This document shows positions 1-10,049 of a stretch of 64,000 bases of DNA, piece after piece. How positions within the stretch are numbered: position 1 is the first letter of the stretch; each line of letters opens with the position of its first letter. The notes beneath the pieces were generated by a model that saw nothing but the letters and a program-made list of their open reading frames with translations, did not search any database and was not told the DNA's origin. Both the position numbers and the translations under genes were made by a program. Origin of the DNA: Proteus columbae (GTDB lineage: Bacteria > Pseudomonadota > Gammaproteobacteria > Enterobacterales > Enterobacteriaceae); the NCBI RefSeq assembly GCF_002777965.1, contig NZ_NGVR01000032.1, positions 124,001-188,000 on the forward strand. The letters run 5' to 3'.

Positions 1-437
1 AAGAATTTGCAGAGCTTTTACAGCTAAATATCGAGAGTGGTTATAAAACGTTTCTTAATTTAGTGGCAGAATCTCGGAAAAAAACACCTGCTCAAATTGA
101 TCGTATTGCTCAAGGTCGTGTCTGGGTAGGAATAGATGCAAAAAATGTGGGTTTAGTCGATGAGTTTGGTGATTTTGATGACGCTATTGATGCTGTCGCT
201 AAAATGGCAAAAATTAAAGAGCCCGTTATTGATTGGATGAAACCAGAATTAAGTCTGTCAGAGCAGATCATAATGAGTTTATCATCTAACGCAAAGACAC
301 TCCTTCCAGATCCATTACAAGCGTATATACCCGCGCCTGTTTTAAAAGAAGTTAAAACACAAACAGAGTTTTATCGCAATATGAACGATCCGCAAAACCG
401 TTATGCGTATTGCTTATCTTGTGGTGATATTCAATAA
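1..437 (+). CDS. sppA: Signal peptide peptidase SppA (protease IV), C-terminal part
   Basis: This is the 3' end of a gene that begins left of the window; the frame is open from base 3 to the TAA at 435-437. The translation matches the C-terminal end of the SppA 67 kDa type, including the stretch IAQGRVWVGIDAKNVGLVDE followed by GDFDDAI, typical of the second S49 peptidase domain. SppA is an inner-membrane serine protease that degrades signal peptides left after secretion. The catalytic Ser/Lys residues are outside the window. A GTG at 63 would be an internal codon, not a start. ansA follows on the same strand, as in E. coli. Confidence 0.9.
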   Translation, partial: EFAELLQLNIESGYKTFLNLVAESRKKTPAQIDRIAQGRVWVGIDAKNVGLVDEFGDFDDAIDAVAKMAKIKEPVIDWMKPELSLSEQIIMSLSSNAKTLLPDPLQAYIPAPVLKEVKTQTEFYRNMNDPQNRYAYCLSCGDIQ

Positions 438-450
438 CTGTTTCTGTCTC

Positions 451-484
451 AACACCTGCTCTTTCAGGGCAGGTGTTTTTCTCT
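451..484 (+). terminator. Rho-independent terminator of sppA
   Basis: Stem 451-459 pairs with 469-477 (AACACCTGC with GCAGGTGTT) around a nine-base loop and is followed by a T-rich run. It lies 14 bases after the sppA stop codon. Confidence 0.85.
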
Positions 485-682
485 TTTTTTCCCAACTTTA
501 TTTAGCATAATATACTGACGATTATTTTTTACTCGTTTTTATCAATAGTATTTTTAACACAATGATTTAAAGCAGATATTCATTAATCTCTATTTTCTTT
601 TTTTAGCATCCTTTCCTTTTTTTATTCTGTAAACTCCCTATAATCAGGTATTTCTCACAGCCTAATAAGAGTGTTTTGTCTG

Positions 683-1705
683 ATGCAAAAGAAATCAATC
701 TACGTTGTATACACAGGTGGTACTATTGGTATGCAACATTCTGAACACGGCTATATTCCTGTATCAGGACATTTACAACGCCAATTAGCCAAAATGCCCG
801 AGTTCCATCGCGAAGAAATGCCTGATTTCACAATCAAAGAGCATCTTCCACTGATTGACTCTTCAAATATTACCCCAGAAGATTGGCAATCTATCGCTGA
901 TGATATTAGCGAAAATTATCACAACTATGATGGATTCGTTATTCTTCATGGTACTGATACCATGGCATTTACCGCTTCTGCACTCTCTTTTATGTTTGAG
1001 AATCTTAGCAAGCCTATTATCGTTACTGGCTCTCAAATTCCTTTAGAAGCCTTACGATCTGATGGACAAACAAACCTATTAAATGCGCTTTATCTCGCCG
1101 CACATCATCCAATTAATGAAGTGGCTCTATTTTTTAATAACACGCTGTATCGAGGAAACCGCACCGTAAAAGCACATGCTGATGGCTTCAATGCCTTTGC
1201 ATCACCAAATAGCGCACCGCTGTTAGAGGCGGGTATTAATATCAAACAATTTAAAATTAATTCCTTTCCAAAAAGAAATGGGGAATTTACTGCACATAAT
1301 ATTACACCTCAACCTATCGGTGTTGTCACAATTTATCCGGGTCTTTCAGATGAAGTTGTTAAAAATATCCTGATGCAACCAGTGAAAGCCTTAATATTGC
1401 GCTCTTATGGTGTCGGTAATGCCCCATCACACCCGGCTCTACTTTCTACCCTACGTGAAGCAACTGAGCGTGGTATTGTTGTTATCAACCTTACACAATG
1501 TATTTCTGGTCGAGTAAATATGGAAGGTTATGCAACAGGTCAAGCATTAGCGGAAGCGGGAGTGATCAGTGGCTTTGATATGACATTTGAAGCAACATTA
1601 ACTAAACTGCATTATCTCCTTAGCCAACAATATAATTACACTGAAATTTGCCGACTAATGCAACAAAACCTACGTGGTGAAATGACATTAGACGATAACG
1701 ACTAA
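683..1705 (+). CDS. ansA: L-asparaginase I (cytoplasmic, type I)
   Basis: Hydrolyses L-asparagine to aspartate and ammonia in the cytoplasm. The first threonine motif YTGGTIGM is near residue 10 and the second, HGTDTMA, near residue 90; both contribute catalytic threonines in this family. The frame can be opened at GTG 671, but ATG 683 gives the start MQKKSIYV, which matches E. coli AnsA, and has a purine-rich AAGAG upstream. The protein is then 340 residues, against 338 in E. coli. pncA begins 19 bases after the stop, so the two genes are probably cotranscribed, as in E. coli. Confidence 0.93.
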   Translation: MQKKSIYVVYTGGTIGMQHSEHGYIPVSGHLQRQLAKMPEFHREEMPDFTIKEHLPLIDSSNITPEDWQSIADDISENYHNYDGFVILHGTDTMAFTASALSFMFENLSKPIIVTGSQIPLEALRSDGQTNLLNALYLAAHHPINEVALFFNNTLYRGNRTVKAHADGFNAFASPNSAPLLEAGINIKQFKINSFPKRNGEFTAHNITPQPIGVVTIYPGLSDEVVKNILMQPVKALILRSYGVGNAPSHPALLSTLREATERGIVVINLTQCISGRVNMEGYATGQALAEAGVISGFDMTFEATLTKLHYLLSQQYNYTEICRLMQQNLRGEMTLDDND

Positions 1706-1724
1706 GTTTAATCTAAAGGTAAAA

Positions 1725-2372
1725 GTGGTGAAAAATTCTGCACTGTTATTGGTTGATATACAAAACGATTTTTGTACGGGTGGTGCATTAGCTGTTAATG
1801 AAAGCGACATCGTTATACAAACAGCCAACCAACTTATTCATAGTTTCAAGCAATCTAAAAATCCTATTATCGCCAGTTTAGACTGGCATCCAGCCGATCA
1901 TCTTAGCTTTGCTGAAAATTCAGGCACTGTTGTGGGAGAAATCGGTACACTTAATGGATTACCACAAGTTTGGTGGCCAGTACATTGCGTACAAAATTCT
2001 TATGGTGCTGCATTTCATCCTGAATTAAACCAAGCACTGATTAATCATATTATTTACAAAGGGCAAAACCCCCTTATTGATAGTTATAGTGCTTTTTTTG
2101 ATAACGACCATGAATACCAAACAGGTTTGCATACACTTTTACAGACGTTAAATATAAAACATCTTTATATTTTAGGAATTGCTACGGATTACTGTATCAA
2201 ATTTACAGTGTTAGATGCATTGTTATTAGGATATCAGGTTTCAGTCATTACAGACGGTTGTCGCGGTGTAAATATTCAAGATGACGATAGTGAAAAAGCA
2301 CTAGAAGAAATGAGAGCAAAAGGCGCGGCATTAATTGATTCAGCACATTGGCTTAATCGTAACAATCAATAA
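1725..2372 (+). CDS. pncA: Nicotinamidase/pyrazinamidase
   Basis: Deamidates nicotinamide to nicotinate for NAD recycling. The isochorismatase-type triad is visible: Asp11 (LVDIQNDF), Lys112 (YKGQNP) and nucleophile Cys157 (ATDYCIKF). Metal ligands Asp53, His55 and His59 lie in DWHPADH. Length is 215 residues, normal for the family. The start is one of two adjacent GTG codons (1725 or 1728) behind AAAGGT. It is the second gene of the ansA-pncA unit. Confidence 0.93.
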   Translation: MVKNSALLLVDIQNDFCTGGALAVNESDIVIQTANQLIHSFKQSKNPIIASLDWHPADHLSFAENSGTVVGEIGTLNGLPQVWWPVHCVQNSYGAAFHPELNQALINHIIYKGQNPLIDSYSAFFDNDHEYQTGLHTLLQTLNIKHLYILGIATDYCIKFTVLDALLLGYQVSVITDGCRGVNIQDDDSEKALEEMRAKGAALIDSAHWLNRNNQ

Positions 2373-2402
2373 GTTCGTTATTTTCTTTATTTTTATAAAA
2401 TG

Positions 2403-2450
2403 AAAAAGGGGCTGCTTTTAACCTGCTTGGTTAATAAACAACCCCTTTTT
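2403..2450. terminator. Bidirectional terminator between pncA and yeaC
   Basis: AAAAAGGGG at 2403-2411 pairs with CCCCTTTTT at 2442-2450, giving a stem with A and T tracts on both sides. It sits between the convergent genes pncA (+) and yeaC (-). Confidence 0.7.
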
Positions 2451-2478
2451 ATATTTTTCTATCCATTCAACACAGGTT

Positions 2479-2760
2479 TTATTCATCATCCATTGGCGTT
2501 AACGTTGCTAAACGTTCAGATTGAAACTGAGCTTTTAATTCTTGTTTGCTCTTCATGGTAATTTGTCCATTAGTTCCCACTGTCATATGCTCAGGTGTGT
2601 GGTTATTTTTCGCCTGCCACAATAAAACAATCTGCATACAATGCTCTTTTTGCTCATCGGTCAATGCAACGCCATCAGGCCATTTACCTAGCTCAACTGC
2701 GGTTGAAATGCGCTGGTAGATTTCAGGGGTTACCATCGAAATAAGTTCATTAACTTCCAT
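2479..2760 (-). CDS. yeaC: YeaC family protein (DUF1315)
   Basis: Small cytoplasmic protein of unknown function, clearly similar to E. coli YeaC; the block STAVELGKWPDGVALT is essentially identical to the E. coli protein. An in-frame ATG lies at 2772, but a GGAG sits six bases before the ATG at 2760, and that start aligns with the E. coli N terminus. The protein is then 93 residues, against 90 in E. coli. It lies just downstream of msrB in the same direction, as in E. coli, and is probably cotranscribed with it. Confidence 0.88.
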   Translation of the reverse strand: MEVNELISMVTPEIYQRISTAVELGKWPDGVALTDEQKEHCMQIVLLWQAKNNHTPEHMTVGTNGQITMKSKQELKAQFQSERLATLTPMDDE

Positions 2761-2841
2761 TGATTGCTCCATAAGCTAAATAATCACTTGAAATGGCTGA
2801 ATCGTTTTTTCATTTGTTATATTTTTGTTAATTTAACTAAA

Positions 2842-3279
2842 TTAACCCGCTTGTTTTTCGCCTGTTTCACTATTCGTAAATGAAAGAGATGCTGAATTAA
2901 CACAATAACGCTCCCCTGTTGGGGCTGGACCATCATTAAAAACATGGCCTAAATGTGCATCACATTGCTGGCAACGTATTTCGGTTCTTTGCATATTATG
3001 CGAAAAATCATCAATATAGCGAATCGCACTATCACTAACGGGTTGATAGAAGCTAGGCCAACCACATCCTGCATCAAATTTCGTATCTGAATAAAACAAA
3101 GGAGCAGAACAACACAAACAGTGATAAATCCCTGTTTGGCGATTGTGTAATAATTTACCACTAAACGGCGGTTCTGTGCCTTGCTGTTGCGTCACATAAC
3201 GTTGCATTTCGTTGAGTGTTGATAAATCAAGGTGATTGTTATTACTTGAAATATTCACTTTCTTTTCATTATCTGCCAT
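2842..3279 (-). CDS. msrB: Peptide methionine-(R)-S-oxide reductase MsrB
   Basis: Reduces the R form of methionine sulfoxide in oxidised proteins. Two zinc-binding CxxC pairs are present (Cys54/Cys57 and Cys103/Cys106), and the catalytic cysteine is Cys126 in [11 protein letters not shown]. The GCGWPSF motif is at 71-77. Length 145 residues, slightly longer than the E. coli enzyme (137) because of a polar N-terminal extension. Divergent from gapA, sharing a 343-base control region; same arrangement as E. coli. Confidence 0.93.
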   Translation of the reverse strand: MADNEKKVNISSNNNHLDLSTLNEMQRYVTQQQGTEPPFSGKLLHNRQTGIYHCLCCSAPLFYSDTKFDAGCGWPSFYQPVSDSAIRYIDDFSHNMQRTEIRCQQCDAHLGHVFNDGPAPTGERYCVNSASLSFTNSETGEKQAG

Positions 3280-3397
3280 ATCGACCTCTTGCCCAGAAAA
3301 ATGCTTTTTAAAACAACAGTGAATAATAACAAAGATTTAACAACAAATCTGAAAAATATAGTCTAAAATCATCAAGAGTAATCTTTAGTTTTTGAAA

Positions 3398-3413
3398 TGT
3401 GATGAATTTCACA
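3398..3413. promoter_or_regulatory. CRP-type binding site between msrB and gapA
   Basis: TGTGA-N6-TCACA occurs with both half-sites perfect. The centre is at 3405.5. A GATAAT hexamer at 3454-3459 would place a start near 3466, so the site would be at about -60.5, the usual class I CRP spacing for an extra gapA promoter. It is also about 120 bases upstream of msrB on the other strand. The site is seen in the sequence; its target is inferred. Confidence 0.6.
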
Positions 3414-3548
3414 TAACGGAGCAAAGGTAACTTCATTTATCGGCGTTGATCCCGATAATACACAGCGTAACATTTGGCTAAAACGACCAATCTTTAAGCG
3501 AAAAGTGTTTTTTTAATTGATTTTTTGCAATTATTGACACGATTCCGC

Positions 3549-3576
3549 TTGACGATTGGCGCGGTTTTGGTAACTT
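3549..3576 (+). promoter_or_regulatory. Proximal gapA promoter
   Basis: TTGACG at 3549-3554 and TAACTT at 3571-3576 with a 16-base spacer. The surrounding block (GATTCCGCTTGACG, then GGTTTTGGTAA) resembles the E. coli gapA promoter as I recall it. A GGTGGAA ribosome binding site follows just before the ATG at 3623. Confidence 0.5.
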
Positions 3577-3601
3577 TAGAAGCAACTTTTTAATTCACTA
3601 A

Positions 3602-4618
<1,017 letters not shown>

Positions 4619-4647
4619 TTAGAGTTTAGAAAGTCACGATTTCTTTT

Positions 4648-4676
4648 AGAGCCACCTTTTCGGTGGCTCTTTTATT
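4648..4676 (+). terminator. gapA terminator
   Basis: AGAGCCACC at 4648-4656 and GGTGGCTCT at 4662-4670 form a nine-pair stem with a five-base loop, followed by a T run. Confidence 0.92.
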
Positions 4677-4732
4677 TTCTAGCCAGTCAGTTTATTGTAT
4701 TGAAATAGTCAGTGACATAAGGTCATAAGATA

Positions 4733-5617
4733 ATGAATGAGAAAATTTTTTCTTTGCCGATTATTGAACAAATATCACCTTACTTAAGTCGTCGGCAATT
4801 AGGCGAACTTCCTATCCTTGTTATTTCGCATCCTAAAGTACGTGCAGCTATCAGCCTTCAAGGCGCACATCTAATTGCTTGGCAACCCGCACAAGAGCAT
4901 CCCGTATTTTGGGTGAGCGAAGCCTCTCTCTTCACTACTGGTGTTGCCATTCGTGGCGGTATTCCTATTTGCTGGCCTTGGTTTGCTTCGGCAGGTACAC
5001 CAAGTCATGGATTTGCACGAATTCTTCCTTGGGAATTTAGTGCTCACACAGAACAAGATGATGGCGTTCTCATTACCATGACATTAAAAGAGAGCCAACA
5101 GACACAAAAATATTGGCCTCATCCCTTTACTGTTATTGCTCGTTTTAAATTGGGAGCAACCTGTGAGGTTGAATTAGAATCTTACGGAGATTATGAAGCG
5201 ACGGCTGCCCTTCACTCTTATTTTAATGTGAGTGACATTGATAATGTCTCTGTAACCGGCCTAGGAAGCCACTACATTGACACAGTGGCAGATAAAGAGG
5301 TTTACACTGATGAAACCTCATTACGCTTTAATGGACGCACTGATAGGCTTTATACAGAGCCTGACGATTTTAATCTTATTCATGATGATGGATGGGATCG
5401 CACAATTGAAGTTCATCATTACCATCATAGTGATGTCGTATGTTGGAACCCCGGCGCAGAACTTGCAAGTTCAATGAAAGATATGAGCACAGGTGGCTAT
5501 CGTAAAATGGCTTGTGTAGAAACCGCCCGTATCCACCAACCATTAAAACCAGATAACGTTCATCCCGGTCGTTTATCTCTGGTCGTTCGTGTTCGTAAAA
5601 ATATTGCCGAAAAATAA
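4733..5617 (+). CDS. yeaD: Glucose-6-phosphate 1-epimerase-like aldose epimerase
   Basis: D-hexose-6-phosphate mutarotase of the YeaD family, interconverting the anomers of glucose-6-phosphate and related sugars. The expected catalytic histidine is His161 (ALHSYFNV) and the catalytic glutamate Glu263 (CVETARI); the substrate-binding SHGFAR motif is near residue 92. Length 294 residues, as in E. coli. It lies directly downstream of gapA, as in E. coli, but has its own start region after the gapA terminator. Confidence 0.88.
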   Translation: MNEKIFSLPIIEQISPYLSRRQLGELPILVISHPKVRAAISLQGAHLIAWQPAQEHPVFWVSEASLFTTGVAIRGGIPICWPWFASAGTPSHGFARILPWEFSAHTEQDDGVLITMTLKESQQTQKYWPHPFTVIARFKLGATCEVELESYGDYEATAALHSYFNVSDIDNVSVTGLGSHYIDTVADKEVYTDETSLRFNGRTDRLYTEPDDFNLIHDDGWDRTIEVHHYHHSDVVCWNPGAELASSMKDMSTGGYRKMACVETARIHQPLKPDNVHPGRLSLVVRVRKNIAEK

Positions 5618-5641
5618 AGTATTACTGGCATCTTACACAAT

Positions 5642-5676
5642 AAAAAAGCTTCGAGTTTAAATCGAAGCTTTTTTAT
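5642..5676. terminator. Bidirectional terminator between yeaD and mipA
   Basis: AAAAAAGCTTCGA pairs with TCGAAGCTTTTTT around a seven-base loop; the flanking A and T tracts serve both convergent genes. Confidence 0.88.
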
Positions 5677-5716
5677 TATCGCTAATCTCACTAAATTTTA
5701 GTTAGATTTTAGCTAA

Positions 5717-6490
5717 TTAAAATGTGTAAGTTACACCTGTCCACACAATTGCAGTAACAGATTTATTCACCATTGGGCTGTCTTTTACTTCACTTGGTAA
5801 ATGGTCAACACGTCCCATCGCAAAGAAATTCCATTTTTCTGCAAATTTATAGTTAGCAGAGATTTCAAAATAAGGTCTCCAGCTATCATTTGGCGTATAT
5901 TCTGCTAAACCACTGCGTTGTGATTCTGCGTGGCTAATACCATAAGCATAACGGTTTTGCTTTTTGTTTTCCCAAACAACACCCGCACCCGGTTGAAAAG
6001 ACCAGTTACCAAATTCGAAAGGATATAAATAAGCAGCATCAGCGATAATACCGTTACTTTTGCCTAGCATATCGCCCGATACGATTGCTCTTAAGCTACC
6101 CCATGATTCATGGTGCTTATAAGTAAAGCCACCCATCATAGTGTCACGACGGCGATTCAGCTTTTTCATTTGCTCATCGTCACTATCGCTTGGTTTATAA
6201 GCCTGAGGATAATAGTGCAAATCAACAGAAAGTTGATCTTTTGGTGTATTCCACAGGTAATATCCCGCCGCTAACGTTGCGAAATAGAAATTCTCTGACT
6301 GGTAGTTAACTTGTGGTACTGGTAATAAATAATCTTTTGATTTAGCCCCTTTATAAGGCGTTACTTGTGCTAAAACCGAACCACCAATTGACCATTCGCC
6401 AGCAAATGCAGCTGGCGTGCTTAATCCTGCAATAACGGCCAAAGAAATGATAATCTTCTTATTACTCACGATGATTTTCCATATTGTCAT
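5717..6490 (-). CDS. mipA: MltA-interacting protein MipA (OmpV family)
   Basis: Outer-membrane beta-barrel scaffold protein that in E. coli bridges MltA and PBP1B in murein synthesis. The signal peptide core IIISLAVIAGL ends at AAFA, and the mature part begins GEWSIGG. Family landmarks are GYYLWN, DTMMGGF, PNDSW-PY-E and DSPMV-KS; the last residue is Phe (VTYTF), as expected for a barrel recognised by the Bam machinery. ATG 6490 gives 257 residues. A GTG at 6469, preceded by GGAAAA, would give a cleaner signal peptide and may be the true start. A position after yeaD matches E. coli. Confidence 0.85.
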   Translation of the reverse strand: MTIWKIIVSNKKIIISLAVIAGLSTPAAFAGEWSIGGSVLAQVTPYKGAKSKDYLLPVPQVNYQSENFYFATLAAGYYLWNTPKDQLSVDLHYYPQAYKPSDSDDEQMKKLNRRRDTMMGGFTYKHHESWGSLRAIVSGDMLGKSNGIIADAAYLYPFEFGNWSFQPGAGVVWENKKQNRYAYGISHAESQRSGLAEYTPNDSWRPYFEISANYKFAEKWNFFAMGRVDHLPSEVKDSPMVNKSVTAIVWTGVTYTF

Positions 6491-6570
6491 TAATCATTAA
6501 TAAAGTAGCAACCAAAAACCTATTTCAGTCACAATTAACTAAAACTGGCATTATTTTACCTATAATTATT

Positions 6571-8874
6571 TTATTTTTGCATTAAATGTGTAGCAATCAG
6601 TGCTTGCCCTAATGCAATACCGCCATCACCTGCAGGTAACATCATAGGTGTTAATACTTTTTTATTGTTTAGTTTTTTCTTAAACAGGTGTTTGAGTAGC
6701 GTGTTATTTAACACACCACCCGTAAGTACAATGGTATCAATCTGATGTTCATCCGCACATTGCAATGCAATATTGCCTAAACCTTCAGCTAATAGATAAT
6801 GAAATAGCCATGCTTTTTCATTAACATTCAACGCGACACGTTCCCACTGCGACCAAAAAACAGACAAATCAAGCACATTATTTTTTACAGGCATTAAATG
6901 CCCATATTGCTTAGTTATTTCTGTCTGTTTTTCTTTATGACACGCTAATGCTGCTGTTTGTAGATAACAAGCGGCTTCACCTTCCCAACTTATCTCTTTA
7001 GGGGCTAATCCTAATGATGCTGAAACCGCATCAAAAAAGCGTCCACAAGAAGAGGCTTTAGGTGAATTTAAACCACGTTCTACTGCCTTACTTAATATCT
7101 GCAAATCATTGCTTGGTATCATTTGGGCGATAACACTACCTTGCCAATCTTCATAAAAATTAGCTAAATGTGCGAACCAATTTCGCCAAGGTTGAATAGA
7201 AGCAAGATTGCCTCCAGGCATCGCAACAGCAGGAAGTCCACCAATCCGCTCTGAATTTTGATAGTCTACGAGCAAACATTCCCCACCCCATAATGTGCCA
7301 TCTTGCCCAAAACCTAATCCATCAAGAGCAATACCAATAACAGCACCTTGTTGATGTGTATGACCATGTTCAGCAAGACAGGAAACAATATGTGCATGGT
7401 GATGAGAGACTTCAATAACAGGAATATTTTGCTCTAGAGCAAACTGCTTACCCAACTGATGACTGATGTAGTTAGGATGCGCATCTATTGCAATTGCTTT
7501 AGGTGTAAAGCGATAAATCTGTTGGAAGAGAGCCAACGATTTTACCAACTGTTGTCGCACGCTTAAATCATCAAGATCCCCTAAATGAGGCCCCATAATG
7601 GCTTGATGTTGACGTAATAAGCAAAATACATTTTTGAGATCGCCCCCCATAGCAAGTACTGAGGGTTGCTCCTCAAAATCTTCAGGTAGTGAAATCGCAT
7701 CTGGAACATAACCACGAGAACGTCTGATCATAACGCTCTGTTTACCCTCAATACGAACTAGCGAGTCATCCGCCCTTTGTATGATTTCTCTATTATGCAT
7801 TAAGAATAAATCTGCAATATCTTTCAATTGCATTAAGGCATCTTCGTTACTTAATGCTGGTGTATGACCTGATGCATTTCCTGATGTCATAACAAGAGGA
7901 ATATTCGCGCCACGCGCTAATAGATGTTGCAGTGGATTGGCAGGTAACATCACACCGATTTCAGTTAGTCCCGGCGCAATAAGCTCCGCAAGTTTAGGTG
8001 TAGCGGTTTTAGGAACTAATACAATTGGGGCAGCAGTGCTTTGCAATGTTTGGATAGCGGTTGGAAGAAAATCAGGATCTTGCTTTTCTGCTTTAATTTG
8101 ATCAATTCCTGTGATCATCACAGCTAATGGCTTCGCGGGTCGGTACTTGCGTTCGCGTAATAATGCAACACTCTCATTATTACGTGCATCACACACTAAA
8201 TGAAAACCACCAATACCTTTGACTGCAACAATTTTTCCAGCAAGTAACGCTTCACAAACTTGGGCTAATGCAAGCTCTTTTGTTGCTAACTCTTTACCCT
8301 GATTATCTGTAAGCCAAATATGAGGCCCACATACAGGACATGCATTAGGCTGAGCGTGAAACCGTCTATCTGCGGGATCTTCATATTCATGTTTACATTC
8401 AGGGCAGAATGGAAATTCAGACATTGAAGTAAAAGGCCTGTCATAAGGCATTTTTTTTATGATAGTAAAACGAGGGCCACAATGTGTGCAGTTAATAAAA
8501 GGATAATGATAACGACGATTTTGTGGATCAAACAGTTCATCAATACAAGCTTGGCAAGTCGTTGCATCAGGAACAACTTGTGTATCCATTTCGCCACCAC
8601 CACTTTTTACAATAATAAAATCAGTAGGTTGCTGTTCCCATTGATAGGGTGATTCTTCTATACGTTCAATACGTGCTAATGGTGGGCATTCTGCTTTTAA
8701 TGCTTCTATAAAGAGTGTATTTTTAGGTGAAGGCGTTAAATGTACCAATACCCCCAAACTATCATTGCTCACTTGCCCTAATAAACCAAAACGATGGGCT
8801 AATTGCCAAACAAATGGGCGAAACCCAACGCCTTGAACCTTTCCTTTCACACGCAATGTAATGCCGTTACTCAT
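6571..8874 (-). CDS. hypF: Carbamoyltransferase HypF, hydrogenase maturation
   Basis: Makes carbamoyl-AMP from carbamoyl phosphate and passes the group to HypE for the cyanide ligands of [NiFe] hydrogenases. Domains in order: acylphosphatase (residues 1-90, GKVQGVGFRPF), two zinc fingers (Cys107/110-Cys129/132 and Cys157/160-Cys179/182), YrdC-like domain (about 205-390), and a Kae1-like carbamoyltransferase domain with HHHAH at 491-495 and a C-terminal LTGGVLNN motif. Length 767, against 750 in E. coli. No other hydrogenase gene lies nearby. It starts 49 bases after dadX on the same strand. Confidence 0.95.
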   Translation of the reverse strand: MSNGITLRVKGKVQGVGFRPFVWQLAHRFGLLGQVSNDSLGVLVHLTPSPKNTLFIEALKAECPPLARIERIEESPYQWEQQPTDFIIVKSGGGEMDTQVVPDATTCQACIDELFDPQNRRYHYPFINCTHCGPRFTIIKKMPYDRPFTSMSEFPFCPECKHEYEDPADRRFHAQPNACPVCGPHIWLTDNQGKELATKELALAQVCEALLAGKIVAVKGIGGFHLVCDARNNESVALLRERKYRPAKPLAVMITGIDQIKAEKQDPDFLPTAIQTLQSTAAPIVLVPKTATPKLAELIAPGLTEIGVMLPANPLQHLLARGANIPLVMTSGNASGHTPALSNEDALMQLKDIADLFLMHNREIIQRADDSLVRIEGKQSVMIRRSRGYVPDAISLPEDFEEQPSVLAMGGDLKNVFCLLRQHQAIMGPHLGDLDDLSVRQQLVKSLALFQQIYRFTPKAIAIDAHPNYISHQLGKQFALEQNIPVIEVSHHHAHIVSCLAEHGHTHQQGAVIGIALDGLGFGQDGTLWGGECLLVDYQNSERIGGLPAVAMPGGNLASIQPWRNWFAHLANFYEDWQGSVIAQMIPSNDLQILSKAVERGLNSPKASSCGRFFDAVSASLGLAPKEISWEGEAACYLQTAALACHKEKQTEITKQYGHLMPVKNNVLDLSVFWSQWERVALNVNEKAWLFHYLLAEGLGNIALQCADEHQIDTIVLTGGVLNNTLLKHLFKKKLNNKKVLTPMMLPAGDGGIALGQALIATHLMQK

Positions 8875-8923
8875 AGGATCACCAAATCAAAATAAATTTA
8901 ATCTTATTCTAGTTTAGTGATTA

Positions 8924-10036
8924 TCAACAACTTTCATTTAGATCAGAAAAAGTGGAATTAGGTAAATTTATCATCACTTCGACAGTAACTCTTGGTGCTA
9001 TTGCACACAGTAATTCGTAACCAATAGTGCCGCATGCCATTGCAACATCATCAACAGGAAGTTCTTTTCCCCATAATTCAACTGGACTACCATAATTGAC
9101 ATCAGGAAAATCCGTAACATCAATGGTTAGCATATCCATAGAAATACGCCCTACCAATTGTGTTTTATGCCCATTAACAATAACAGGTGTACCGTCTGGT
9201 GCATGTCTTGGATAACCATCAGCATAACCACAGGCAACAACACCGATCCGCATATCACGTTCAGCGGTATATCGGCTACCATAACCTATCTGTTCACCTT
9301 TTTTTACTTGTTGAATGGCTAATATTTCACTATTAAATGTCATTACGGGTTCTAAATCGAAATCAGCAATATCTTGCCAAACACCTGAAGGCGAAACACC
9401 GTATAAAATAATGCCTGGGCGTACCCAGTCTTGATAAGTTTCAGGATCAAATAGCGTTGCGGCTGAATTTGCCAAACATCGAGGTAATTCATTTACCATT
9501 GCCTGATTAATGGCAGCCTTTTGTGCACTCATGTTTAATCCAGTATCTGCATTGGCAAAATGCGACATTTGGATAATAGACCCAATGTTATTGATACTTT
9601 TCGCACGATCAATCGCGTGCTGATAAGCGTCAGGACGATAACCTAAACGGTTCATTCCACTATTAAGCTTAAGATAGATATTGATAGGTCTTTCTAACTG
9701 TGCTTTTTCTATGGCGTCAAATTGCCAATCTGAATGCACCGCAGTAGTTAGTGAATAGCGTTCAAGTAAATAGACATCTTCTGTTTTAAAAAAACCTTCA
9801 AGTAAAAGGATGGGACCAACCCATCCTTGCTCTCTTAACATGATAGCTTTGTCTAACTCAATTAATGCAAAACCATCAGTATGACTTAATGCCGGCCAAA
9901 CACAGGATAATCCATGTCCATAAGCATCTGCTTTTACAACAGACCACACTTTGCTGCCTCTGACTCTCTCTTTAATAACAGACAGATTATGGCTTAATGC
10001 ATCGAGGTTAATGGTTACTTTTGTGGGTCTGGACAT
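8924..10036 (-). CDS. dadX: Alanine racemase, catabolic type (DadX)
   Basis: PLP-dependent interconversion of L- and D-alanine. The PLP lysine is Lys35 (VVKADAYGHG) and the second catalytic base is Tyr256 (GYGSRYTAER). Length 370 residues. It could be named alr from sequence alone, but its position 13 bases downstream of dadA, behind GAGGAAAAAAC, shows the dadAX arrangement in which the racemase feeds D-alanine to the dehydrogenase. Confidence 0.92.
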   Translation of the reverse strand: MSRPTKVTINLDALSHNLSVIKERVRGSKVWSVVKADAYGHGLSCVWPALSHTDGFALIELDKAIMLREQGWVGPILLLEGFFKTEDVYLLERYSLTTAVHSDWQFDAIEKAQLERPINIYLKLNSGMNRLGYRPDAYQHAIDRAKSINNIGSIIQMSHFANADTGLNMSAQKAAINQAMVNELPRCLANSAATLFDPETYQDWVRPGIILYGVSPSGVWQDIADFDLEPVMTFNSEILAIQQVKKGEQIGYGSRYTAERDMRIGVVACGYADGYPRHAPDGTPVIVNGHKTQLVGRISMDMLTIDVTDFPDVNYGSPVELWGKELPVDDVAMACGTIGYELLCAIAPRVTVEVMINLPNSTFSDLNESC

Positions 10037-10049
10037 GTTTTTTCCTCAA

